Notes under the pieces: model-generated
The model's database searches: none
The model's input: only the letters and a program-made list of their open reading frames with translations
Told to the model about the DNA's origin: nothing
From: an uncultured Acidobacteriota bacterium
GTDB taxonomy: Bacteria; Acidobacteriota; Thermoanaerobaculia; Gp7-AA8
Direction of reading: 5' to 3'
Assembly: GCA_946887105.1 (NCBI GenBank)
Contig: CAMPKJ010000095.1
Location: 1-15,644 of the forward strand
Length of the DNA: 15,644 nt
Program-made: the position numbers and the translations under genes
Shown here: positions 7,100-15,644 of the stretch, in pieces
Layout: the number at the start of each line of letters is the position of its first letter
How positions within the stretch are numbered: the stretch's first letter is position 1

Positions 7100-8046
7100 G
7101 CAATCCATGGATCATCGACGAGCTCGATTTCTATGAGCTCGAGAAGCACGCGCAGCAGATGGAGTTCCTCCTGCGCTACGCGATCCTGGCCCCGTCCGGA
7201 CACAACACGCAGCCATGGACGTTTCACATCGTCGAGAACGGCGTGGAAGTCTTCGCCGACTACTCGCGCCGGCTGCCGATCGCCGATCACCACGACCGCC
7301 AGCTCCTGCTGAGCATCGGCGCGGCCATCGGAAACTTCCGCGTCGCGGCAGCGCACTTCGGCTTCGACACCACGGTGACGTACGAACGGCGCGCGCTGGA
7401 GACGGTACCGCTCGCGACGATCCGCACGTGCGAGACGTGCGGTCCCGATCCGAAGCTGGCCGCGCTCTTCCCATCGATTCGCCAACGCCATACGAACCGT
7501 GCACCCTACGACGGACGGCAGCTCGATCCGTCGACGCTGCAGGCCATCTTCGATCTGATCGATGCGAATCCGGGCACGCTGCGATTGATCCTGCCGCGCG
7601 ATACGGAACACGTCGCGGAGTGTCTCGCGGACGCGGACCGCACGCTGATGGCGCGGCCCGCGTATCGTGCGGAGCTCGCGGACTCCGGGCTCTTCACCGG
7701 CCTCGTGCCGTGGGTGATCCGCCATTTCGACATCGGCCCGCTGCAGGCGCGCCGCGACATCGAGCTGGCCCGCTCCGCGAGCATGTTGCTGCTCGTGACC
7801 GCGGACGACGACCAGGCTTCGCTGCTGCAGGCCGGCGAGATCCTGGAGCGGCTGCTGCTGACCGTCACCGCGTCGGGATTGCAGTACTCGTTTCTCAATG
7901 CGGCGGTCGAGGTGGAGGAAACGCGCGAGCGCCTGCGCATGCTCGTCGATCATGCACGTCCACCGCAGCTCCTGGTGCGGATCGGATCGACGGCATCGGT
8001 TGCACAGCCAACGCCGCGGCGCCCGGTGAGCAGAGTGATCGTGTAG
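7096..8046 (+). CDS. Acg-type nitroreductase family oxidoreductase
   Basis: A 316-residue protein of the nitroreductase fold, closest in style to the Acg group (Mycobacterium Rv2032-like), whose members bind FMN and are linked to hypoxia or redox stress. Signature LRYAILAPSGHNTQPWTF (about residues 26-43) is the classic Acg/nitroreductase FMN-contact segment. Further marks are DHHDRQLLLSIGAAIGNFRVAAAHFGF and the C-terminal SASMLLLVTADDDQASLLQAGEILERLLLTVTASGLQ. The start ATG at 7096 has AAAAGGAG seven bases upstream and overlaps the radical SAM/SPASM stop (ATGA). It ends the plus-strand operon. It could supply or accept electrons for the radical SAM pair, or store FMN as proposed for Acg; neither can be decided here. 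Confidence 0.87.
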   Translation: MSNPWIIDELDFYELEKHAQQMEFLLRYAILAPSGHNTQPWTFHIVENGVEVFADYSRRLPIADHHDRQLLLSIGAAIGNFRVAAAHFGFDTTVTYERRALETVPLATIRTCETCGPDPKLAALFPSIRQRHTNRAPYDGRQLDPSTLQAIFDLIDANPGTLRLILPRDTEHVAECLADADRTLMARPAYRAELADSGLFTGLVPWVIRHFDIGPLQARRDIELARSASMLLLVTADDDQASLLQAGEILERLLLTVTASGLQYSFLNAAVEVEETRERLRMLVDHARPPQLLVRIGSTASVAQPTPRRPVSRVIV

Positions 8047-8060
8047 CTCCGCGCGTCTCA

Positions 8061-8088
8061 GTCCCCTCTCCCCGCGGGGAGAGGGGAC
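8061..8088. repeat. Perfect 28-bp palindrome between convergent genes
   Basis: The arms GTCCCCTCTCCCCG and CGGGGAGAGGGGAC are exact reverse complements with no spacer. It fills most of the 48-bp gap between the stops of the nitroreductase (plus) and PFOR (minus). The core resembles, but is not identical to, the palindrome of the repeats at 9688 and 15091, so it is probably a related subfamily. It could act as a bidirectional transcription barrier, but no T-run follows on either strand. Confidence 0.65.
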
Positions 8089-8094
8089 CTACTC

Positions 8095-11550
<3,456 letters not shown>

Positions 11551-11594
11551 GCGACGAAGGTACGCCGCGCGCAACCATCGAAGGATGATGCCCG

Positions 11595-12014
11595 TCAGTG
11601 GCCGGGGTGACGACTGTCACGGCTGGCCAGATGGCGCATGTCGGCATAGACGGCGTTGACTTCGCTGCTGAGCACGCGCAGCACGCTGAACCAGACCGCG
11701 GGCGACTCATCGAGCACGCGCAGGAAATCATCGCGCTCGACGAACGCGACTTCGCACGGTCCCGCGGCGGTGGCCGTACAGTCGTGTACGCGGCGCGTGA
11801 CCACACAGCTCAGGCCGAGGATCTGGCCGGGCTGTGCCTCGCGAAGCGGTTTTTCGTTGCCGTTGCGGGCCGCGAAGAGCAGCTTCACCGTGCCGGAGTG
11901 CAGGACGTACACGCCGCGGGGCATCTCGCCTTCACGGAACAGGACCTCCCCACTGCGCAACCGGATCAGCGTCTCGCGATCGGCCAGAGTCGTTTCGATG
12001 ATCGAGCGGTTCAC
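11595..12014 (-). CDS. Stand-alone cyclic-nucleotide-binding-domain protein (Crp/Fnr sensor without HTH)
   Basis: A 139-residue protein holding only the beta-roll sensor domain of the Crp/Fnr family: RSGEVLFREGEMPRGVYVLHSGTVKLLF, then PGQILGLSCVV, EVAFVERDDFLRVLDESP, and the start of the dimerisation helix (VLRVLSSEVNAVYADMRHLASR). It stops where the winged-helix domain should begin. The CRP cAMP-phosphate contact (RSA) is absent, so cAMP binding is doubtful. The start is a GTG at 12014 with no clear ribosome binding site and is the least certain part. It lies between the full-length Crp/Fnr gene and PFOR on the same strand, 44 bp before PFOR. It might bind the full regulator as a dimer partner, sense a ligand on its own, or be a decayed paralogue. 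A candidate operator lies about 64 bp upstream of its start. Confidence 0.75.
   Translation of the reverse strand: MNRSIIETTLADRETLIRLRSGEVLFREGEMPRGVYVLHSGTVKLLFAARNGNEKPLREAQPGQILGLSCVVTRRVHDCTATAAGPCEVAFVERDDFLRVLDESPAVWFSVLRVLSSEVNAVYADMRHLASRDSRHPGH
11607..11620. promoter_or_regulatory. Candidate Crp-type operator upstream of PFOR (site B)
   Basis: GTGACGACTGTCAC is a perfect inverted repeat with GTGA-N6-TCAC layout, the CRP core spacing. It lies in the last codons of the cNMP-domain gene, centred about 63 bp before the PFOR ATG. It closely matches sites A (4492) and C (12894). Confidence 0.6.
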
Positions 12015-12071
12015 GCAGTCACAATGAGCCCGCCCCTCATGCGCCGGCGGTGATGGTCGCTACATCCGCGG

Positions 12072-12085
12072 GTGAGCGCCGTGAC
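12072..12085. promoter_or_regulatory. Candidate Crp-type operator upstream of the cNMP-domain gene (site D, degenerate)
   Basis: GTGAGCGCCGTGAC has a good left half (GTGA) and an imperfect right half (TGAC instead of TCAC). It shares the GGGTGAGC context of site C. It lies between the two Crp/Fnr-family genes and is centred about 64 bp before the GTG at 12014, almost the same distance as site B to PFOR. Weaker than sites B and C. Confidence 0.35.
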
Positions 12086-12086
12086 G

Positions 12087-12806
12087 TCAGGTGGAGACCA
12101 TGCTGCGCATCTCGTTCCTGGCGAGCACGAACATGCTCGAGCCCTTCACGCTGATCAGCTTCTTGCGTTTGAACTCGCTGAGCAGACGGGTGATGGTCTC
12201 GCGCGTGGTGCCGATCATCTGCCCGATCTCTTCGTGCGTGAGGAGGACCTGAAGGCGCGTGCCCTGCGGGGTCTCCTCGCCGTTCGCGCTCCATTCGAGC
12301 AGCAGCCGCGCGAGTTTCTCCGACGTCGTGTGCGCGAGACCGAGCGAGCGGATCTCGCGCTGTGCGGCTTCGTACTTTTCACTGAGCTGCTGCGCGGTGT
12401 GCATGCACGCTTCCGAATACGCGTTCAGGAACCGCAGGAAGTCTTCGCGCCGGATGAAGCTGACCTGCGAGGCTTCGATGGTCTCCGCCGAGACTTCATA
12501 CGGCCTGTCGAGGATGGCCGCGCTCACGCCGAGAATCTCGCCGGGGTTGGCGATCTTGACGATGAGCGTCCGCCCCTCGGTCGACGTCGTCGTGAGCTTC
12601 GCCTTCCCGCGGCAGAGAATGAACACGCCGCGCGGCTGCTCGCCCTCCACGAAGAGCAACGCCCCTTTCGGATACGCCCCCGTGAACTTCATCGTGTCCA
12701 GCGCCTCGACCGGCTCCGGGGACATGTTGCAGAATCCATTCAGGGCCTGGCGTTGCGAGCACTGGCTGCAATGTTCGACGAGTGCGAGGTTGTACGGTGC
12801 GGGCAT
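12087..12806 (-). CDS. Crp/Fnr family transcriptional regulator with N-terminal Cys cluster
   Basis: A 239-residue DNA-binding regulator. The N-terminus has HCSQCSQRQALNGFC (Cys 13, 16, 26; CX2CX9C), like the Fe-S or metal cluster region of Fnr-type sensors though with wider spacing than the E. coli FNR CX2CX5C. A fourth possible ligand is Cys65 or Cys134. The beta-roll sensor domain follows (YPKGALLFVEGEQPRGVFILCRGKAKL; PGEILGVSAAI) without the CRP cAMP-phosphate RSA motif. The C-terminal helix-turn-helix is LTHEEIGQMIGTTRETITRLLSEFKRKKLI, with R202, E203 and R207 at the positions CRP uses to read GTGA. The start ATG at 12806 has AAGGAG six bases upstream; the in-frame ATG further up (12890) lacks one. 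A GTGA-N6-TCAC dyad 94 bp upstream suggests autoregulation. Likely senses oxygen or redox state; signal not proven. Confidence 0.92.
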   Translation of the reverse strand: MPAPYNLALVEHCSQCSQRQALNGFCNMSPEPVEALDTMKFTGAYPKGALLFVEGEQPRGVFILCRGKAKLTTTSTEGRTLIVKIANPGEILGVSAAILDRPYEVSAETIEASQVSFIRREDFLRFLNAYSEACMHTAQQLSEKYEAAQREIRSLGLAHTTSEKLARLLLEWSANGEETPQGTRLQVLLTHEEIGQMIGTTRETITRLLSEFKRKKLISVKGSSMFVLARNEMRSMVST

Positions 12807-12858
12807 GTGCGACTCCTTCCTGACGCTGATCAAGATCGCATCTGAGCCCGTGATGCGC

Positions 12859-12876
12859 CCCACCCCGACGGGTGGG
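12859..12876. terminator. GC-rich hairpin between the transducer-like gene and the Crp/Fnr gene
   Basis: CCCACCC-CGAC-GGGTGGG forms a 7-bp stem with a 4-base loop in the 111-bp gap between the stop at 12918 and the start at 12806. It may end transcripts of the transducer-like gene or shape the regulator's leader. No T-run follows on the minus strand, so a Rho-independent terminator is only a possibility. Confidence 0.3.
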
Positions 12877-12893
12877 AGGCGATACACCAACGG

Positions 12894-12907
12894 GTGAGCA
12901 CTGTCAC
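12894..12907. promoter_or_regulatory. Candidate Crp-type operator upstream of the Crp/Fnr gene (site C)
   Basis: GTGAGCACTGTCAC has perfect GTGA-N6-TCAC half-sites and lies in the gap upstream of the Crp/Fnr regulator, centred about 94 bp before its ATG. It resembles sites A and B and fits autoregulation by a protein with CRP-like recognition residues. Confidence 0.55.
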
Positions 12908-12917
12908 ATTTCAGGCG

Positions 12918-13289
12918 CTATCCCGGGAACGCGATGGTGGTGATCAACGCGTTTTCCGCCTGCCGCGAGTCGAGACGCGTGTGCTGCACCACGACCGGTA
13001 CATCTGCTTCGATCACGCTGGCGTAGTCGGTGTCGCGCGGAACCGGCTCCGGATCGTCGAGGTCGTTGACGCGGATGTGCCTCGTCCGGCGCGCCGGTAC
13101 GGTGATCCGGTACGGGCCGGCCGGCTCGCGGTCGGCGTAGTAGATCGTGATGACCACGTGCGCGTCCGCGTCGTTCGCGTTGAGGACGCAGACGGTCTCA
13201 TGACTGGTCATCTGCGGCTCCGGGCCGTGGCTTTGCGCGGGGATGTACCCCTCGGCGATGGCCCACCGGGTACGGCCTATGCTGGGCAT
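12918..13289 (-). CDS. Sensory rhodopsin transducer-like protein (ASRT family)
   Basis: A 123-residue soluble protein. IGRTRWAIAEGYIPAQSHGPEPQMTSHETVCVLN, then ITIYYADREPAGPYRITVPARRTRHIRVNDL and PRDTDYASVIEADVPVVVQHTRLDSRQAENAL, match the Anabaena sensory rhodopsin transducer family (PF07100), a small beta-sandwich that forms tetramers. Length equals the usual 120-130. The start ATG at 13289 has GGAGG eight bases upstream; an in-frame upstream ATG (13352) would overlap the divergent oxidase gene. No rhodopsin gene is in the window. Many genomes carry such proteins without a rhodopsin, where a ligand-binding or regulatory role has been suggested. It is divergent from the pyruvate oxidase, with only 34 bp between the two start codons, and precedes the Crp/Fnr gene on the same strand. 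Confidence 0.88.
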   Translation of the reverse strand: MPSIGRTRWAIAEGYIPAQSHGPEPQMTSHETVCVLNANDADAHVVITIYYADREPAGPYRITVPARRTRHIRVNDLDDPEPVPRDTDYASVIEADVPVVVQHTRLDSRQAENALITTIAFPG

Positions 13290-13323
13290 GCTCCGGTCCT
13301 CCAGGGATCGTGAGGTTTCATCA

Positions 13324-15072
13324 ATGGCGAAGACTGCTTCGGACGTACTCATCGATACACTTCAGGCGTGGGGCGTGGACACCATCTTCGGGCTCCCCGG
13401 CGACGGCATCAACGGGATCATGGAATCGCTCCGCCAGCGCGCCGATCAGATCCGGTTCATTCAGGTGCGTCATGAGGAGTCGGCGGCCTTCATGGCCTGC
13501 GGCTACGCGAAATACACCGGCAAGCTCGGCGTCTGCCTTGCCACTTCGGGGCCGGGCGGCATTCACCTGCTCAACGGCTTGTACGACGCCAAGCTGGACG
13601 GGCAGCCGGTCCTGGCCATCACCGGCCATCACTATCACGACCTGATCGGCACGTACGCGCAGCAGGACGTCGACCTCGATCGCGTCTTCGCGGATGTGGC
13701 CGCCTACAGCCAGCGCATCATGAGTCCCGCGCACGTCGAGAACGTCGCCACGCTGGCCTGCCGCATGGCGCTGGTGCGCCGCGGCGTCGCGCACATCAAC
13801 TTCCCGGTCGATTTCCAGTCGATGAAGATGGCCAAAGGATCGGAGCGCAACGTTCCGCATCATGCCTCCGACATCCTGGCCCTCGGCGCCTCGGTTCCAT
13901 GCGACGAAGACCTGCAGCGCGCGGCCGGCATTCTGAATGAAGGGAAGAAGGTGGCCATCCTGGCCGGGCGCGGAGCGCTCGGATGCAGCGATCTGCTCGA
14001 AGAGCTGGCGGACCAGCTCGGCGCTCCGATCATCAAGGCGCTCCTCGGCAAAGCGGCGGTGCCGGACGACAGTCCCTTCACCACCGGCGGCATCGGACTG
14101 CTCGGCACCCGCCCTTCGCAGGAAGCGATCGAGGAGTGCGACACGCTGGTGATGGTCGGCACGTCGTTTCCGTACATCGAATTCCTTCCGAAGCCGGGCG
14201 ATGCCAAAGCCGTGCAGATCGACGTCGATCCGGTACGCATCGGTCTCCGCTATCCGGTCGACGTCGGTCTGGTCGGCGACAGCCGGCGCACGCTGCAGAA
14301 ACTCCTGCCGCTGCTGCATCGCCACGAGGACCGCAAGTTCCTGGAGAAGGCGCAGGCGGGCACGCGCGAGTGGCGGGAGCTGATGGAGACCCGCGGCACG
14401 CGCTCCGGCAAGCCGATGAAGCCGCAGGTCGTGGCGTGGGAGCTCGGGAAGCGCCTGGACGACGACGCCATCGTCTCCTCCGATTCCGGAACGGGCGCCA
14501 CGTGGTTCGCACGTCAGATCAATGCGCGCAAAGGGCAGATGTTCTCGCTCTCCGGAAACCTGGCCACCATGGCCAACGGATTGCCGTACACCATCGCCGC
14601 GCAGGTCGCGCACCCGCAGCGGCAGTGCATCGCCTTCGTCGGCGACGGCGCGTTCACCATGTTGATGGGAGAACTGGCGACAGCGGTGAAGTACCGCCTG
14701 CCGATCAAGGTCATCGTCATCAAGAACAACAGTCTCGGCATGATCAAGTGGGAGCAGATGGTCTTTCTCGGCAATCCGGAGTACGGATGCGAGTTGCAGC
14801 CGATCGATTTCGCCGCGTTCGCACGAGCGTGCGGCGCAGTCGGTCTGACGGTCGACGATCCCGCACGATGCGGCGCCGTGCTCGACCAGGCCTTGAGCAC
14901 GCCGGGACCGGTGGTGGTGGAGGCGATCGTCGATCCGTTCGAGCCGCCCATGCCGCCGAAGATCAAACCGGAGCAGGCTCTCCACTTCGCGGAATCGCTG
15001 GCCAAGGGCGAGCCGAACCGGAAGGAGATCGCCCTGACCGTGATCGCCGACAAGGTCAAAGAAATGATCTAG
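13324..15072 (+). CDS. Thiamine-diphosphate-dependent pyruvate oxidase / pyruvate:quinone oxidoreductase-like enzyme
   Basis: A 582-residue enzyme of the ThDP family, closest in style to PoxB/YdaP-type pyruvate oxidases that decarboxylate pyruvate to acetate and CO2. The N-terminal domain has GVDTIFGLPGDGINGIMESL and RHEESAAFMACGYAKYTGKLGVCLATSGPGG, with the ThDP-activating glutamate at about residue 51. The middle FAD/nucleotide-like domain contains KKVAILAGRGALG and LVMVGTSFPY. The C-terminal ThDP motif runs from GDG (440-442) to NN (468-469). The C-terminus PPMPPKIKPEQALHFAESLAKGEPN fits oxidases more than acetolactate synthases, which I consider the main alternative. The start ATG at 13324 has GAGG eight bases upstream. 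Promoter elements must lie within the divergent transducer-like gene, because only 34 bp separate the starts. The next gene follows after 11 bp and is probably co-transcribed. Confidence 0.88.
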   Translation: MAKTASDVLIDTLQAWGVDTIFGLPGDGINGIMESLRQRADQIRFIQVRHEESAAFMACGYAKYTGKLGVCLATSGPGGIHLLNGLYDAKLDGQPVLAITGHHYHDLIGTYAQQDVDLDRVFADVAAYSQRIMSPAHVENVATLACRMALVRRGVAHINFPVDFQSMKMAKGSERNVPHHASDILALGASVPCDEDLQRAAGILNEGKKVAILAGRGALGCSDLLEELADQLGAPIIKALLGKAAVPDDSPFTTGGIGLLGTRPSQEAIEECDTLVMVGTSFPYIEFLPKPGDAKAVQIDVDPVRIGLRYPVDVGLVGDSRRTLQKLLPLLHRHEDRKFLEKAQAGTREWRELMETRGTRSGKPMKPQVVAWELGKRLDDDAIVSSDSGTGATWFARQINARKGQMFSLSGNLATMANGLPYTIAAQVAHPQRQCIAFVGDGAFTMLMGELATAVKYRLPIKVIVIKNNSLGMIKWEQMVFLGNPEYGCELQPIDFAAFARACGAVGLTVDDPARCGAVLDQALSTPGPVVVEAIVDPFEPPMPPKIKPEQALHFAESLAKGEPNRKEIALTVIADKVKEMI

Positions 15073-15083
15073 CGACCATCGTC

Positions 15084-15644
15084 ATGACGACCCCTCATCC
15101 GCCCTCCGGGCACCTTCTCCCCTCTGCGGAGGGGAGAAGGCGAAGCCTGCATGCCCCGATCGAATCCGTCGCCGTCTCCGCGTATGTCATTCCGACCGAA
15201 ACCCCGGAGTCGGACGGCACACTGGAGTGGACGTCGACCACACTCGTGCTCGTCGAAGCAGCGGCCGGAGGAAAACGAGGCATCGGCTACACGTATGCGG
15301 ACGTTGCGACGGCGCGCCTGATCGCCGGCCGTCTGCGCGACGTGGTCGTCGGCCGCGATGCGATGGACATCCCCGCCGCCTGGAGCGCAATGCGCCGCGC
15401 CATCCGAAATCTGGGCCGTCCCGGGATCGCTTCGATGGCCATCGCCGCGGTCGACACGGCGTTGTGGGATCTGAAGGCGAAGCTGCTCGATGTACCTCTG
15501 GCGTCACTCTTCGGCCGCGTGCGCGACGCGGTCCCGGTCTACGGCAGCGGCGGATTCACGTCCCAGTCGATCGCGGAGTTGCAGCGGCAGTTCGGCGGCT
15601 GGGCGGCGGCGGGCATCCGCAACGTGAAGATGAAAGTGGGCCGC
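15084..15644 (+). CDS. Enolase-superfamily (mandelate racemase/muconate lactonizing) enzyme, 3' end beyond window
   Basis: An open frame of 187 codons that continues past the window edge. After the first 22 residues it reads APIESVAVSAYVIPTETPES, then LVLVEAAAGGKRGIGYTYAD, the capping domain, then GIASMAIAAVDTALWDLKAK, LLDVPLASLFG, VPVYGSGGF and NVKMKVGR. The last contains the KxK pair (about residues 182 and 184) that supplies a catalytic base in this superfamily. The only in-frame ATG is at 15084, 11 bp after the oxidase stop, with a weak ribosome binding site. Residues 3-19 (TPHPPSGHLLPSAEGRR) are encoded by the palindromic repeat at 15091-15140, so the original start may have been lost or may be a non-standard codon such as CTG at 15147. 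Substrate cannot be told from the N-terminal third. Confidence 0.82.
   Translation, partial: MTTPHPPSGHLLPSAEGRRRSLHAPIESVAVSAYVIPTETPESDGTLEWTSTTLVLVEAAAGGKRGIGYTYADVATARLIAGRLRDVVVGRDAMDIPAAWSAMRRAIRNLGRPGIASMAIAAVDTALWDLKAKLLDVPLASLFGRVRDAVPVYGSGGFTSQSIAELQRQFGGWAAAGIRNVKMKVGR
15091..15140 (+). repeat. 50-bp palindromic repeat at the 5' end of the enolase-superfamily gene
   Basis: The element begins CCCCTCATCCGCC and ends with a 28-bp palindrome at 15113-15140 having one mismatched pair. It matches the copy at 9688-9735 in the same orientation. It lies 18 bp after the pyruvate oxidase stop and is read in frame by the downstream gene from ATG 15084. Confidence 0.85.

Noticed and set aside
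8061..8088. Classical Rho-independent terminator
   Set aside because: The palindrome has no loop and no T-run on either strand.
12822..12834. A possible FNR box around CTGATCAAGATC upstream of the Crp/Fnr gene
   Set aside because: It has only one TTGAT-like half-site and lacks the ATCAA partner at the right spacing, and the regulator's helix predicts GTGA sites.
13196..13215. ATGAC-TG-GTCAT dyad in the transducer-like gene as an operator for the oxidase
   Set aside because: The spacing between half-sites is two bases shorter than in the other sites and it lies within conserved coding sequence.
13321..14985. A 554-codon minus-strand open frame opposite the pyruvate oxidase gene
   Set aside because: Composition is that of an antisense shadow, and the plus strand has unmistakable ThDP-enzyme motifs along its whole length.
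13324..15072. Acetolactate synthase large subunit
   Set aside because: There is no small regulatory subunit gene nearby, and the C-terminal part and acetate gene context fit pyruvate oxidase-type enzymes better; a related ThDP decarboxylase remains possible.

Overview
The window is high-GC bacterial DNA with tightly packed genes, short intergenic gaps and strong GGAGG-type ribosome binding sites. Gene content (PFOR, two Crp/Fnr-type proteins of a kind common in soil lineages, an N-terminal GNAT fused to an ADP-forming acyl-CoA synthetase, a sensory-rhodopsin-transducer-like protein) suggests a facultatively anaerobic soil or sediment bacterium, possibly Acidobacteriota. That assignment is inference from protein style, not a search.

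Layout. (1) Positions 28-4416, minus strand: a three-gene operon read leftward, namely a small Cys-containing protein of unknown function, a GNAT/acetate-CoA ligase (ADP-forming) fusion with a TTG start overlapping the previous stop, and an acetyl-CoA hydrolase/CoA-transferase. (2) Positions 4540-8046, plus strand: a radical SAM protein with an unusual CX11CX2C cluster motif, then a HypC-like protein whose family-defining Cys2 is Ser, a NirJ/AhbD-like radical SAM/SPASM protein and an Acg-type nitroreductase. The last three genes overlap by about 4 nt or lie within a few nt of each other. No hydrogenase or other hyp gene is present, so this set is the best candidate for an undescribed system. 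(3) Positions 8095-13289, minus strand: a sensory rhodopsin transducer-like protein, a full-length Crp/Fnr regulator with an N-terminal Cys cluster, a cNMP-binding-domain-only protein, and pyruvate:ferredoxin oxidoreductase. (4) Positions 13324-15644, plus strand: a thiamine-diphosphate pyruvate oxidase-type enzyme, then the 5' part of an enolase-superfamily (mandelate racemase/muconate lactonizing) gene that runs off the window.

How it fits together. PFOR turns pyruvate into acetyl-CoA plus reduced ferredoxin. The ADP-forming ligase could recover ATP from acetyl-CoA, and the CoA hydrolase/transferase handles the same pool. The pyruvate oxidase makes acetate directly from pyruvate. The window therefore reads as a pyruvate/acetyl-CoA/acetate module for low-oxygen or redox-stressed conditions. 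The Crp/Fnr protein carries the CRP recognition-helix residues R, E and R. Matching GTGA-N6-TCAC-like dyads lie upstream of its own gene, the cNMP-domain gene, PFOR, and the divergent radical SAM/acetate-ligase promoter, so one regulator may govern most of the window.

Repeats. A roughly 50-bp palindromic element occurs at the left edge (partial), at 9688-9735 and at 15091-15140, with a related palindrome at 8061-8088. The 9688 copy is exactly 48 bp and sits in frame inside the PFOR gene; the 15091 copy is in frame in the N-terminus of the enolase-superfamily gene. No tRNA, rRNA, CRISPR array, insertion sequence or phage gene was seen, and no gene-free stretch exceeds 300 bp.
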